This document shows positions 51,535 through 61,546 of a stretch of DNA of 64,000 bases, piece after piece (position 1 is the first letter of the stretch; every line of letters begins with the position of its first letter). The DNA is taken from NCBI RefSeq assembly GCF_021654135.1, contig NZ_JAKGSD010000010.1, positions 98,984 to 162,983 of the forward strand, read 5' to 3'. Source of the DNA: Amycolatopsis tucumanensis (lineage in GTDB: Bacteria > Actinomycetota > Actinomycetes > Mycobacteriales > Pseudonocardiaceae). A program made the translations under genes and the position numbers. The notes beneath the pieces are model-generated. The model saw only the letters and a program-made list of their open reading frames with translations, was not told the DNA's origin and did no database searches.

Positions 51535-53664
51535 GTGTCGGAACCTCGGGTCAGACGGGCCGAGATCGCCATCGAACAACACCACGTGGACCGCGTCTAC
51601 ACCCGGCTCGCCGAACTCCGGGCGCAGGCGGAGGCGATGCGTGCCAAGGGCTACGAGATCGGCCACGGCGCCCAGCGCGAAGCCGTTTTCGAGCAGGCCT
51701 CGATGCTGTTCGAGCGCGACATGATGGTCCACCACGCGACCCAGACGCTGCAGACCCTGGACGCCGAGTACGAGGGCCTGGTCTTCGGACGGCTCGACCA
51801 CACCACCGGCGAGAAGATCTACGTCGGCCGCCTCGGCATCCGCGACGCCGAGTTCGACAACCTCGTGACCGACTGGCGCGCCCCGGCCGCCGCCGCGTTC
51901 TACCAGGCCACCGCCGAGGAGCCGATGGACGTGGTGCGCCGCCGCGTCATCCGCTGCTCCGGGCAGACCGTGCTCGACGTGGACGACGACGTGCTGATCC
52001 CGGACGCGGTCGGCGATGACATGCAGGTGGTCGGCGAGGGCGCGCTGATGGCGGCGCTGGGCCGGTCGCGCGGCGACAAGATGCGCGACATCGTCGCGAC
52101 CATCCAGAAGGAACAGGACGAGGTCATCCGGGCGCCGTGGCGCGGTGTCACGGAAATCACCGGCGGCCCCGGCACCGGCAAGACCGCCGTGGCGCTGCAC
52201 CGCGCGGCCTACCTGCTGTACCGGTACCGCCGCCAGCTCGGCGGGGCCGGGGTGCTGGTGGTCGGCCCGTCCGGGGTCTTCACGAACTACATCTCGCGCG
52301 TGCTGCCGTCGATGGGCGAGACGAACGTCGAGCTGCGCGCGCTGGGCGCGGTGCTCGACGGCATCAGCACCGACCGGCAGGACCCGGCGCCGCTCGCCGC
52401 GATCAAGGGCTCGCTGCGGATGCGCAAGGTGCTGGCGAAGGCGCTGCGGGACACGCCGCCGGACGTGCCCGACGAGATGCGGATCGTCTACAAGGGCGAC
52501 GTCCTCAAGCTCAACCGCAAGGAGCTGGAGAAGGTCCGCCGCAAGGTGCACGGCCACGGCGGGCCGCCGAACCGCTCGCGCGTGCGGGCGGCCGAGGCGC
52601 TGCTGGAGGCGCTGGCCGACCGGGCCGAGGAGAACGCGCGCGCCGACGGCCGCTCGATCGAGCGCGGCGAGGTGATCCACGACCTCGGCGAGCGGATCGA
52701 CTTCCACCGCTTCCTGGTCGTGTGGTGGCCGGTGCTGTACCCGGGCGAGATCCTGCGGTGGCTGGGCGATCCGCGGCGCCTGACCAAGGCGGCGCGCGGT
52801 GTGCTGACCCCGGCCGAGGTCGACCTGCTGGCCGCTTCGTTCGCCGACCGCGAGCGCGAGTGGACGGTCGCCGACGTGGCGTTGCTGGACGAGCTGCGCG
52901 TGCTGGTCGGCCCGCCGCCCAAGCGCCGCCGCCGGGCGCAGCAGATCGAGCTGGACGCGGCGCCGCCGGAGCGCGGGTCGCAGGGCAAGCCGCACCGGCC
53001 GGAGCACTACGACGAGTACTCGCACATCGTGGTCGACGAGTCGCAGGACCTCTCGCCGATGCAGTGGCGGATGGTCGGCAGGCGCGGCAAGTACGCCAGC
53101 TGGACGGTGGTCGGCGACCCGGTGCAGAGCTCGTGGCCGGATCCGGAGGAGGCGGCGCAGGCCCGGACGCAGGTGTTCGGCGCGCGCACCCCGGTCCGCC
53201 GCTACACGCTGCGCACCAACTACCGGAACTCGGCGGAGATCTTCGACCTGGCCGCCCGCGTGGTCGCCGGGCACGCCGCCGAGGGCGAGCTGCCCCGGGC
53301 GGTCCGGACCACCGGGATCGAGCCGGACGTGCGGCTGGTCGAGCGCGGCAGCGTGGAGAGCGCGGTGCAGGCGGCGGCGAAGGAGCTGCTGGACGCGGTC
53401 GAGGGCACGGTCGGCGTGGTGTGCGCCATGGACCGGGTCGCCGAGGTCGGCGCGTGGGTGCGGGGGCAGGCGGACGAGCGGCTCAAGGTCGTCGGCAGCC
53501 TGGACGCCAAGGGCCTGGAGTACGACGCCGTCGTGCTGGTCGAGCCGACCGAGCTGATCACCGAGTCGCTCACCGGGCGGCGCGTGCTCTACGTCGCACT
53601 GACCCGCGCGACGCAGCAGCTGACGGTCGTGGCCTCCGACGACGAGTGGCTGCCTGCGGAATAA
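51535..53664 (+). CDS. helR: HelD-type RNA polymerase-recycling ATPase (HelR class)
   Basis: 709-residue UvrD/Rep-like ATPase. Residues 1-70 form a coiled coil that would enter the RNA polymerase secondary channel. Walker A GGPGTGKTAVALHR near residue 209, VVDESQDLSPMQW (DExx) near 500, TLRTNYRNSAEIF, and VALTRATQQLTVV are present. Actinobacterial class II HelD proteins free stalled RNA polymerase and, in some species, displace rifamycin (HelR). No palindromic rifamycin-associated element is visible upstream. Ribosome binding site AGGAG lies 6-7 bases before the GTG, with -10-like TAGAGT at 51488. Confidence 0.85.
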   Translation: MSEPRVRRAEIAIEQHHVDRVYTRLAELRAQAEAMRAKGYEIGHGAQREAVFEQASMLFERDMMVHHATQTLQTLDAEYEGLVFGRLDHTTGEKIYVGRLGIRDAEFDNLVTDWRAPAAAAFYQATAEEPMDVVRRRVIRCSGQTVLDVDDDVLIPDAVGDDMQVVGEGALMAALGRSRGDKMRDIVATIQKEQDEVIRAPWRGVTEITGGPGTGKTAVALHRAAYLLYRYRRQLGGAGVLVVGPSGVFTNYISRVLPSMGETNVELRALGAVLDGISTDRQDPAPLAAIKGSLRMRKVLAKALRDTPPDVPDEMRIVYKGDVLKLNRKELEKVRRKVHGHGGPPNRSRVRAAEALLEALADRAEENARADGRSIERGEVIHDLGERIDFHRFLVVWWPVLYPGEILRWLGDPRRLTKAARGVLTPAEVDLLAASFADREREWTVADVALLDELRVLVGPPPKRRRRAQQIELDAAPPERGSQGKPHRPEHYDEYSHIVVDESQDLSPMQWRMVGRRGKYASWTVVGDPVQSSWPDPEEAAQARTQVFGARTPVRRYTLRTNYRNSAEIFDLAARVVAGHAAEGELPRAVRTTGIEPDVRLVERGSVESAVQAAAKELLDAVEGTVGVVCAMDRVAEVGAWVRGQADERLKVVGSLDAKGLEYDAVVLVEPTELITESLTGRRVLYVALTRATQQLTVVASDDEWLPAE

Positions 53665-53777
53665 ATCACGAAAAACGCAACGCCTTCGTTAGCCCCCGCC
53701 ATTTCCCGGGCAATTACCATGCACGGCGAGACCGATCGTCTCTTCGTGGTGTCACGGGACTGTGGATGGAGCACCTC

Positions 53778-54713
53778 ATGGCAGGTTGGGTGCGTGCTGC
53801 GCGCCGTACGGCGGCCTCGATCGGCCTCGCCGTGGCGTTGCTCACGACGGGCGTCGCCTGTACGGGCGACGACAACGCGAGCACCGGCGGCGAGGTTTCG
53901 GCTGGTCAGGGCGTCATCGGCGAAGCGCCGGTAGCGAGCGACGCGGACCTGGCGGCCAGCCCGACGGCGCAGGCCATCAAGGCCCGCGGCACGCTCGTCA
54001 TCGGCGGCGACGAGAACCTGCCCCTGCTGTCGCAGCGGAATCCGATCACCGGAAGCACCGACGGATTCGACGCGACACTTGGAAAAATGCTCGCGAAATA
54101 CATCATCGGCAGGCCGAACGTCAACATCGTGACGACCACACCGGAAACCCGGGAAGCGATGCTGAAAACGGGCACGGTGGACGCGGTGATCCGGATCTAC
54201 ACGATCACCGCGGAGCGGGCGCAACGGGTCGCGTTCGCCGGGCCGTACCTGCTGTCCGGGCAGGCGATCGCCACCCTCAAGGGCACCACCGGCATCGACG
54301 ACCCCGGCGACCTCAACAGCAAGACCGTCCTCGCGGTCGCCGGGACGACCAGCGTCGCGGCGATCCAGCAGCGCGCGCCCGGCGCGAAGATCACCACGTT
54401 CGGCACCGCCGAGGAGTGCGTGCAGGCGCTGGAGCAGGGCAAGGGCGACGCGTACGTGCACGACCTGACCGTGCTGGCCGGCGAGGCGCAACTGGACTCG
54501 AAGCTGCAGATCAGCGGGCAGCCGTTCACCAGCGAGCCGTACGGCATCGGCCTCAAGCTCGACGACGACTCGTTCAAGCGGTTCGTCAACGAGTGGCTAC
54601 GCAAGATCGAGGCCGCCGGGCTGTGGCAGCGGGCCTGGCAGGAGACGCTGGGCACGGTCGTGACCGGCGGCGTACCGTCCCCGCCCGCGATCGGCTCGGT
54701 CCCCGGCTCGTAG
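53778..54713 (+). CDS. Solute-binding lipoprotein (amino-acid ABC type)
   Basis: 311 residues with a lipobox in LLTTGVACTG near residue 25, so Cys is lipidated. The body is a two-lobed family 3-type binding protein: RGTLVIGGDENLPLLSQ, ITGSTDGFDATLGKML, DAVIRIYTITAERAQRV and TSEPYGIGLKLDDDSFKRF. No permease or ATPase gene is next to it, so it is an orphan. The ATG at 53778 is preferred to one 12 bases upstream because GGAG lies 6 bases before it. Ligand probably a polar amino acid, unproven. Confidence 0.8.
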   Translation: MAGWVRAARRTAASIGLAVALLTTGVACTGDDNASTGGEVSAGQGVIGEAPVASDADLAASPTAQAIKARGTLVIGGDENLPLLSQRNPITGSTDGFDATLGKMLAKYIIGRPNVNIVTTTPETREAMLKTGTVDAVIRIYTITAERAQRVAFAGPYLLSGQAIATLKGTTGIDDPGDLNSKTVLAVAGTTSVAAIQQRAPGAKITTFGTAEECVQALEQGKGDAYVHDLTVLAGEAQLDSKLQISGQPFTSEPYGIGLKLDDDSFKRFVNEWLRKIEAAGLWQRAWQETLGTVVTGGVPSPPAIGSVPGS

Positions 54714-54728
54714 CACGCAGCCACGACC

Positions 54729-54806
54729 GCAGACCTCAAGCTCCTGAGCGTGGGACTCGCGCAACCCGGCGAGGTCTGCGCTCGGGCGCGCGAGTTCTGC
54801 GTCCGG
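54729..54806. repeat. Inverted repeat and 21-bp tandem repeat in an intergenic spacer
   Basis: GCAGACCTC (54729-54737) and GAGGTCTGC (54771-54779) form a perfect 9-bp inverted repeat with a 33-base loop. From 54771 the pattern GAGGTCTGCG... recurs at 54792 as GAGTTCTGCG..., about 21 bases apart and diverged at some positions. It could be a terminator for the binding-protein gene or a dispersed genomic repeat. Confidence 0.55.
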
Positions 54807-54846
54807 GTGGGGAAGAGCCGCGGCCAGGGCCGCGTTGGACGTTGCC

Positions 54847-55836
54847 GTGAAGCCTCTGTCCGATGTCGCGTTGTCCGTGCTGGACCTGTCCCCCATCCCG
54901 AGCGGCGCGGACGCGCGCACCGCGCTCCGCGGGTCCGTCGAGCTGGCCCGGCACGCCGAGCGGCTCGGCTACCGCCGGTTCTGGGTGGCCGAGCACCACA
55001 ACATGCCCGGTGTGGCGAGCTCGGCGACGACCGTCCTGATGAGCCACGTCGCGGCGGCCACCGAGACCATCCGCGTCGGTTCCGGCGGCATCATGCTGCC
55101 CAACCACGCGCCGCTCGTGGTGGCCGAGCAGTTCGGGATGCTGGAGGCCTTCCACCCCGGCCGCATCGACCTCGGCATCGGCCGCGCCCCCGGCACCGAC
55201 CAGCGCACGGCGCTCGCGCTGCGCCGGTCCCCGCAGGCGCTCGGCGCGGACGACTTCCCGGAGCAGCTGACCGAGCTGATGGGCTACTTCGACGGCGCGG
55301 GCGCGGTGCGCGCGGTGCCGAGGTACAAGCCGCCGGTGTGGCTGCTCGGGTCGAGCGGGTTCAGCGCGCGGCTGGCCGGCTCGCTCGGGTTGCCGTTCGC
55401 CTTCGCCCACCACTTCAGCGCGCGCAACACGATCCCGGCGGTCGAGCTGTACCGCGAGTCGTTCCGGCCGTCGGAGGCGCTGTCCGAGCCCTACGTGATG
55501 CTCGGCGCGGCGGTGATCTGCGCGGACACCGACGAGCAGGCGCGGTGGCTGGCCGGGCCGAGCGGCCTGCAGTTCCTGCAGCTGCGCCGCGGCAACCCGA
55601 TCCCGCTGCCGTCACCCGAGGAGGCCGCCGAGTACCCGTACTCGGACATCGACCGGCACTTCGTGGACGAGCGCCTCGGCACGACGATCCACGGCTCGCC
55701 GTCGAACGTCCGGAAGGGCCTGGAGACGCTGGTCGCGGACACCGGCGCCGACGAGATCATGATCACCACGATGGTCCACGGCGAGGCCGACCGCCTGCGC
55801 TCCTACGAGCTGGTGGCCGGCCTCGCCCGCGACTAG
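54847..55836 (+). CDS. LLM-class flavin-dependent oxidoreductase
   Basis: A luciferase-like monooxygenase fold protein of 329 residues. Features: [18 protein letters not shown] at the start, [39 protein letters not shown], and [17 protein letters not shown], which identify the family branch. Uses FMN or F420; the substrate is unknown. GTG at 54847 gives the usual MKPLSDV-like start; a TTG 12 bases upstream is possible. Its TAG stop overlaps the convergent cfa stop. Confidence 0.85.
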   Translation: MKPLSDVALSVLDLSPIPSGADARTALRGSVELARHAERLGYRRFWVAEHHNMPGVASSATTVLMSHVAAATETIRVGSGGIMLPNHAPLVVAEQFGMLEAFHPGRIDLGIGRAPGTDQRTALALRRSPQALGADDFPEQLTELMGYFDGAGAVRAVPRYKPPVWLLGSSGFSARLAGSLGLPFAFAHHFSARNTIPAVELYRESFRPSEALSEPYVMLGAAVICADTDEQARWLAGPSGLQFLQLRRGNPIPLPSPEEAAEYPYSDIDRHFVDERLGTTIHGSPSNVRKGLETLVADTGADEIMITTMVHGEADRLRSYELVAGLARD

Positions 55837-57125
55837 GACAGCCAGGCGGTGCGCACCGGCGGCATCCCGCTGCCGCCGCGCGCCGTCGGCTTCACGGCGA
55901 GGATCTGGTTCACCCCGATCGCGCCGCTTTCGAAGCTCAGCGCGCACGCGGCCATGTACAGCCGCCACACGCGGGCCCGTCCGGCGCCGCTCAGGCGAAC
56001 GGCTTCGTCCCAGTTCGCCTCCAGGTTGGCGACCCACGCGCGCAACGTGCGCCCGTAGTGCTCGCGCAGCGCCTCGACGTCACGCACCTCGAAGCCGGCC
56101 TCTTCGAGCGCGCCCGCCATCACGCTGACCGGCTCCAGCTCGCCGTCCGGGAAGACGTACCGGTCGATGAACGACGTCTTCTGGTCGCGCGGCGGCACCG
56201 ACGGGTGCCGCGAGATGGCGTGGTTGAGCAGCCGTCCCTCCGGGCGCAGCAGCTCGAACAGCGATTTCGCGTACACCGGCAGCATCGACGCGCCCACGTG
56301 CTCGGCCATCCCGATGCTGGAGATCGCGTCGTACGGCCCGTCTGACACCTCGCGGTAGTCCTGCACCCGGATCTCCACCAGGTCCGACAGCCCCTCCTCG
56401 GCGACCCGCTTGCGGGCGAAGTCGGCCTGCGCCTGCGACAGCGTGACGCCGACCGCGTGCGCGCCGTACTCCTTGGCCGCGTGGATGACGAACGTGCCCC
56501 AGCCGCAGCCGACGTCGAGCACCCGCATGCCTTCGCGCAACCCGAGCTTGCGCGCGACCAGGTCGACCTTCGCGGTCTGCGCCTCCTCCAGCGTGGTCTC
56601 CGGCTTCGCCCACACCGCGCACGAGTACGTCATGGACGGCCCGAGCACCAGCGCGTAGAAGTCATTGCCGACGTCGTAGTGGTGCGAGATGGCGGCCGCG
56701 TCGCGGCGCCGGGAGTGCATGCGCCCGGCGAGCTTGATCTCCTCGGGCGGCGGCTTCGGCGGGAACCCGACGATGCCCAGCTTCAGCGCCGCCTTCGCGA
56801 GATCGCGGCGCAGCGACCACGTCAGGTCCACGTCGAAGTCGACGTCGTAGACCAGGTCGTGCAGCCGTTCCAGGGCTTCCACGAACGGCCCCTCGACGTC
56901 GAGCTCGCCCGCGACGTGCGCCCGCGAGACGCCGAGTTCGTTCGGCGCCCACAGCAGCCGGCGCAGCGCCCGGCGGTGCCTGATGTGCAGGACCGGCGCG
57001 TCCGGCGGGCCGGTTTCACTGCCGTCCCAGCAACGAATCCGGATCGGGACAACCTGGCCGAGCGCCGTGTGCAGGAGTTCACCAACGGCGCCGGCGACTC
57101 CGCCTGCGCTACCCACGAACCTCAT
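55833..57125 (-). CDS. cfa: Cyclopropane-fatty-acyl-phospholipid synthase family methyltransferase
   Basis: A SAM-dependent enzyme of 430 residues that adds methylene across lipid double bonds. The SAM motif [20 protein letters not shown] sits near residue 205, [16 protein letters not shown] follows, and the active-site region SIGMAEHVG and [14 protein letters not shown] are intact. An N-terminal domain of about 150 residues holds [20 protein letters not shown]. Convergent with the luciferase-like gene by 4 bases. Related to the UfaA/CmaA group of actinobacteria. Confidence 0.92.
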   Translation of the reverse strand: MRFVGSAGGVAGAVGELLHTALGQVVPIRIRCWDGSETGPPDAPVLHIRHRRALRRLLWAPNELGVSRAHVAGELDVEGPFVEALERLHDLVYDVDFDVDLTWSLRRDLAKAALKLGIVGFPPKPPPEEIKLAGRMHSRRRDAAAISHHYDVGNDFYALVLGPSMTYSCAVWAKPETTLEEAQTAKVDLVARKLGLREGMRVLDVGCGWGTFVIHAAKEYGAHAVGVTLSQAQADFARKRVAEEGLSDLVEIRVQDYREVSDGPYDAISSIGMAEHVGASMLPVYAKSLFELLRPEGRLLNHAISRHPSVPPRDQKTSFIDRYVFPDGELEPVSVMAGALEEAGFEVRDVEALREHYGRTLRAWVANLEANWDEAVRLSGAGRARVWRLYMAACALSFESGAIGVNQILAVKPTARGGSGMPPVRTAWLS

Positions 57126-57155
57126 TCAAGCACGCGCCCCGCGAAATCGCTTGTA

Positions 57156-57959
57156 TTAGCGAAGTAATTCACCAATGGTGTGCAGCACGGGTGCCAGAAT
57201 CGCCAGTTCCTCCCGTTTGCCGGAAACGCATTCGGTGACGCCCGCGCCCACGACCTCGAACTCCGCGAGCGCGCGCAGCCCGTCGACGAGCTGCGTCACG
57301 CTCATCCCATCGGGTTCCGGGTAGTCCATTCCGGCGAACGCGGACGGGTCCAGAACGTCGAGATCAACATGGACGTACAGCCGTTCGATACCGGCATCGC
57401 GGACTTCCGCGACAATCCGCGACGGTTCTCCCGTAACCAGCCGGACCCGGCCCGCCTCGATTTCGTCCCGTTCCGCCGGGTCCAACGCCCGGGCGCCGAC
57501 GAGCACCGCGCGGCCCGGCTCCAGCGCGGGCGCGGCCGCGAACGCGGGATCGCCGTCGCCCAGCAGCGACCGCAGGACCATCCCGTGGAAGGCGCCCGAC
57601 GGTGAACTGGCCGGGGTGTTGAGGTCGGCGTGCGCGTCGAACCACACCACGCCGAACCGCTCACCGTGCCGGGCGCGGGCGGCGGCGACCGGTACCAGGT
57701 CGGCCGCGCAGTCCCCGCCGACGGTGAGCACCGGGCCGTCGGCGAGCGCTTCGGCGTGCCGCTTCTTGTTGTCCAGCAACGCTTCCCGGTTCGCGACGCC
57801 CTCCACGACGGGTGTTTCGCCCGCCTCCAAACGCACCTCGCGCACCGGTGCCCCGAGAACCTCCGCCGCGAACGCGGAAAGGGCCCGGCACCCCGCGGGC
57901 AGATCGCCCGCCCGGGGTGTCCGGGCCCCTTGCCACTGCGGCACCGCTTGGATCAGCAC
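57156..57959 (-). CDS. Arginase/agmatinase-family protein, one metal ligand changed
   Basis: 267-residue arginase-fold protein. Metal motifs: GGDCAADL, where the first ligand His of the usual GGDHS is Cys; WFDAHADLNTP, intact Asp/His/Asp; and HVDLDVLDPSAF, intact Asp pair. C-terminal EFVVGAG-like FEVVGAGVTECVS is present. It may be an arginase-like hydrolase with an unusual Mn site or act on a different guanidino compound. Starts as MLIQAVPQWQG. It lies just upstream of cfa, with 30 bases between. Confidence 0.75.
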   Translation of the reverse strand: MLIQAVPQWQGARTPRAGDLPAGCRALSAFAAEVLGAPVREVRLEAGETPVVEGVANREALLDNKKRHAEALADGPVLTVGGDCAADLVPVAAARARHGERFGVVWFDAHADLNTPASSPSGAFHGMVLRSLLGDGDPAFAAAPALEPGRAVLVGARALDPAERDEIEAGRVRLVTGEPSRIVAEVRDAGIERLYVHVDLDVLDPSAFAGMDYPEPDGMSVTQLVDGLRALAEFEVVGAGVTECVSGKREELAILAPVLHTIGELLR

Positions 57960-58002
57960 GGCGCCGACCCTAACGACGGCACGGGTGCCGCCGCACGCGG
58001 TT

Positions 58003-61000
58003 TTACTCCAGCACGATCAGCAGGTCGCCGCCCTCGACCTGCTGGACCGAGTTGATCGCCAGGCGGGCGACCTTCCCGGACTCGGACGCCGTGATCGCCG
58101 CCTCCATCTTCATCGCCTCGATGGTCGCCACCGTGGCGCCCGCGGCGACCTCGTCGCCCTCGGCCACCGACAGCGTGACCACACCCGCGAACGGCGCGGC
58201 GACCTGCTTCGGGTCGGACTTGTCGGCCTTCTCCGCGGCGGGCAGGTCCGCGGCCACCGACCGGTCGCGCACCTGGATCGGGCGGAGCTGGCCGTTCAGC
58301 GTGGCCATCACGGTCCGCATGCCGCGCTCGTCGGCCTCGCCGACCGCTTCCAGCTCGAACAGCAGCCGCACGCCGGGCTCCAGGTCGACGGCGTACTCCT
58401 CGCCCGGGCGCAGACCGTAGAAGAAGTCCTTGCTCGGCAGCACGCTGGTGTCGCCGTAGGCGCGGCGGTGCTCCTCGAACTCCTTGGTGGGCCCGGGGAA
58501 CAGCAGGCGGTTCAGCGTCGCGCGGCGGTCCTTCGCCAGCCCCTCGCGGTCCTCGGCGGACAGCTCGGCGACCGGCTTCGGCTCGGCGCGGCCCTCCAGC
58601 GCCTTGGTGCGGAACGGCTCCGGCCAGCCGCCGGGCGGGTCGCCCAGCTCGCCGCGCAGGAACCCGATCACCGAATCCGGGATGTCGTAGCGGTTCGGCT
58701 CGGCCTCGAACTTCTCCGGCTCGACACCGGCGCCGACCAGGTGCAGCGCGAGGTCGCCGACCACCTTGGACGACGGCGTGACCTTGACCAGGTGGCCCAG
58801 GATCTTGTCGGCCGCCGCGTACATCGCCTCGATCTCCTCGAAGCGGTCGCCAAGGCCCAGCGCCTTCGCCTGCGTGCGCAGGTTGGACAGCTGGCCGCCG
58901 GGGATCTCGTGGTCGTACACGCGGCCGGTCGGCGAGGCCAGGCCCGCCTCGAACGGCGCGTAGATCTTGCGCACGATCTCCCAGTACGGCTCCAGGTCGC
59001 CGACCGCGCGCAGGCTCAGCCCGGACGGCCGCGCCGAGTGGTCGGTGGCCGCGACGATCGCCGACAGCGACGGCTGCGAGGTGGTCCCGGCCATCGACGC
59101 GACCGCGCCGTCGACCGCGTCCGCACCCGCGTTGATCGCCGCGAGGTAGGTGCCCAGCTGACCACCCGCGGTGTCGTGGGTGTGGATGTGCACCGGGAGG
59201 TCGAACTCCTTGCGCAGCGCGGAAACCAGCTTCTCCGCGGCGGGCGCGCGCAGCAGGCCGGCCATGTCCTTGATCGCCAGGACGTGCGCACCCGCGCCGA
59301 CGATCTGCTCGGCCAGCTTGAGGTAGTAGTCCAGCGTGTACAGCTTCTCGCCGGGGTCGGACAGGTCCGAGGTGTAGCAGAGCGCCACCTCGGCGACGGC
59401 CTTCCCGGTCTCCCGCACGGCCTCGATGGCCGGGCGCATCTGCTCGACGTCGTTGAGGGCGTCGAAGATGCGGAAGATGTCGATGCCGGTGTTGGTGGCC
59501 TCCTCGACGAAGGCGTTGGTCACCTCGGTCGGGTACGGCGTGTAGCCGACGGTGTTGCGGCCGCGCAGCAGCATCTGCAGACAGATGTTCGGCACCGCTT
59601 CGCGCAGCTGCGCCAGCCGCTCCCACGGGTCCTCGGCGAGGAACCGCAGGGCGACGTCGTAGGTCGCGCCGCCCCAGCACTCCAGCGACAGCAGTTGCGG
59701 CAGGGTGTGCGCCACGACCGGCGCGACGGCCAGCAGGTCCTTGGTGCGCACGCGGGTCGCGAGCAGCGACTGGTGCGCGTCGCGGAACGTCGTGTCCGTG
59801 ACACCCAGCGTCGGCGACTCCCGCAGCCAGCGGGCGAACCCCTCCGGGCCCAGCTCGGTCAGCTTCTGCTTCGACCCGGCCTGCGGCTCGCCCGAGGGCA
59901 GCGACGGCAGCTTCGTGGTCGGGTCGATCAGCCGCGGGCGTTCGCCGTGCGGCTTGTTGACCGTGACGTCGGCGAGGTAGGTCAGCAGGCGCGTGCCGCG
60001 GTCGGCCGAGTGCCGCGCGGTCAGCAGGTGCGGGCGCTCCTCGATGAACGAGGTGGTGACGCGCCCGGCCGCGAAGTCCGGGTCGTCCAGCACGGCCTGC
60101 AGGAACGGGATGTTCGTGGAAACGCCGCGGATGCGGAACTCCGCGAGGGCACGGCGGGCGCGGCCCACCGCGGTCTTGAAGTCGCGGCCGCGGCAGGTGA
60201 GCTTCACCAGCATCGAGTCGAAGTGCGCGCTGATCTCGGTGCCCGCGAACGCGGTGCCGCCGTCGAGGCGGATGCCGGAGCCGCCGGGCGAGCGGTAGGC
60301 GCTGATCATGCCGGTGTCCGGGCGGAACCCGTTGGCCGGGTCCTCGGTGGTGATGCGGCACTGCATGGCCGCGCCGCGCAGGTAGACCTTCTCCTGCGAC
60401 AGGCCGAGGTCCGCCAGGGTCTCGCCGGCGGCGATGCGCAGCTGCGACTGCACCAGGTCGACGTCGGTGACCTCCTCGGTCACCGTGTGCTCCACCTGGA
60501 TGCGCGGGTTCATCTCGATGAAGACGTGGTTGCCGTCCTTGTCGAGCAGGAACTCGACGGTGCCCGCGTTGCGGTAGCCGATCTTGCGGGCGAACGCGAC
60601 GGCGTCGTTGCAGATGCGGTCGCGCAGCTCGGGGTCGAGGTTCGGCGCCGGGGCCAGCTCGATGACCTTCTGGTGGCGCCGCTGCACCGAGCAGTCGCGC
60701 TCGAAGAGGTGGATGACGTTGCCCGCGCCGTCGGCGAGGATCTGGACCTCGATGTGCCGCGGGTCGACGACGGCCTTTTCGAGGAACACGGTGGGGTCGC
60801 CGAAGGCCGATTCGGCCTCGCGCATCGCGGCCTCGACCGACTCGCGCAGGTGCGCGGGGTCGTTGACGCGGCGCATCCCGCGGCCGCCACCACCGGCGAC
60901 GGCCTTCACGAACACGGGGAACCCGATCTCCTCGGCGGCCACGGTCAGCTCGTCGACGTCGGTCGACGGCTGGGACGAGCCGAGCACCGGCACGCCGGCG

Positions 61001-61377
61001 TCGCGGGCGGCCGCCACGGCGCGCGCCTTGTTACCCGTCAGTTCGAGGATTTCCGCGCTCGGGCCGACGAAGGTGATGCCGGCTTCCTCGCACGCGCGCG
61101 CGAGATCGGGGTTCTCGGACAGGAATCCGTAACCGGGGTAGACCGCGTCCGCGCCGGCTTTCCGCGCGGCGCCGACGATCTCCTCGACGTCGAGATAGGC
61201 GCGGACCGGGTGTCCCGGCTCGCCGATCTCGTAGGCTTCGTCGGCCTTCAGACGGTGCAGCGAGTTGCGGTCCTCGTGGGGGAACACCGCCACTGTGCCC
61301 GCGCCCAGCTCGTAGCCCGCGCGGAACGCCCGGATGGCGATCTCCCCGCGGTTGGCGACCAGCACCTTGCGAAACAT
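58003..61377 (-). CDS. pyc: Pyruvate carboxylase
   Basis: ATP- and biotin-dependent carboxylation of pyruvate to oxaloacetate, 1124 residues, complete. Order: biotin carboxylase with AVAGGGGRGMRRV and EMNPRIQVEHTVTEE; carboxyltransferase with VTDTTFRDAHQSLLATR near residue 540, ECWGGATYDVALRF and HTHDTAGGQLGTYLAA; and a BCCP domain at the C-terminus with the biotin Lys in IEAMKMEAAI. ATG at 61377 with GGAAGGA upstream gives MFRKVLVANRGEIA. An anaplerotic enzyme, located as in mycobacteria near coaD-rsmD. Confidence 0.97.
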   Translation of the reverse strand: MFRKVLVANRGEIAIRAFRAGYELGAGTVAVFPHEDRNSLHRLKADEAYEIGEPGHPVRAYLDVEEIVGAARKAGADAVYPGYGFLSENPDLARACEEAGITFVGPSAEILELTGNKARAVAAARDAGVPVLGSSQPSTDVDELTVAAEEIGFPVFVKAVAGGGGRGMRRVNDPAHLRESVEAAMREAESAFGDPTVFLEKAVVDPRHIEVQILADGAGNVIHLFERDCSVQRRHQKVIELAPAPNLDPELRDRICNDAVAFARKIGYRNAGTVEFLLDKDGNHVFIEMNPRIQVEHTVTEEVTDVDLVQSQLRIAAGETLADLGLSQEKVYLRGAAMQCRITTEDPANGFRPDTGMISAYRSPGGSGIRLDGGTAFAGTEISAHFDSMLVKLTCRGRDFKTAVGRARRALAEFRIRGVSTNIPFLQAVLDDPDFAAGRVTTSFIEERPHLLTARHSADRGTRLLTYLADVTVNKPHGERPRLIDPTTKLPSLPSGEPQAGSKQKLTELGPEGFARWLRESPTLGVTDTTFRDAHQSLLATRVRTKDLLAVAPVVAHTLPQLLSLECWGGATYDVALRFLAEDPWERLAQLREAVPNICLQMLLRGRNTVGYTPYPTEVTNAFVEEATNTGIDIFRIFDALNDVEQMRPAIEAVRETGKAVAEVALCYTSDLSDPGEKLYTLDYYLKLAEQIVGAGAHVLAIKDMAGLLRAPAAEKLVSALRKEFDLPVHIHTHDTAGGQLGTYLAAINAGADAVDGAVASMAGTTSQPSLSAIVAATDHSARPSGLSLRAVGDLEPYWEIVRKIYAPFEAGLASPTGRVYDHEIPGGQLSNLRTQAKALGLGDRFEEIEAMYAAADKILGHLVKVTPSSKVVGDLALHLVGAGVEPEKFEAEPNRYDIPDSVIGFLRGELGDPPGGWPEPFRTKALEGRAEPKPVAELSAEDREGLAKDRRATLNRLLFPGPTKEFEEHRRAYGDTSVLPSKDFFYGLRPGEEYAVDLEPGVRLLFELEAVGEADERGMRTVMATLNGQLRPIQVRDRSVAADLPAAEKADKSDPKQVAAPFAGVVTLSVAEGDEVAAGATVATIEAMKMEAAITASESGKVARLAINSVQQVEGGDLLIVLE

Positions 61378-61546
61378 GCCCGGTCCTTCCCTGTTCACGG
61401 ATCGGTAGTGCTGTGACGTTACCCTGCCGATCCCGCTCGTCGGGAGTTCTGTCCCGGGTGATGGACATCATCCGGGACGTGCGCATGCCGCACAGAAGTA
61501 CGGGGTATTTCGGCTTTCAGCTCTCCCAGGCAGATACCACCCCCGC

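Noticed and set aside
53728-53742. GAGAC-CGATC-GTCTC inverted repeat before the binding-protein gene
   Set aside because: Only five-base arms and no clear promoter around it; it may be chance.
57616-61416. Long open frame on the plus strand opposite pyc
   Set aside because: It mirrors pyruvate carboxylase in a high-GC genome and shows no family motifs.
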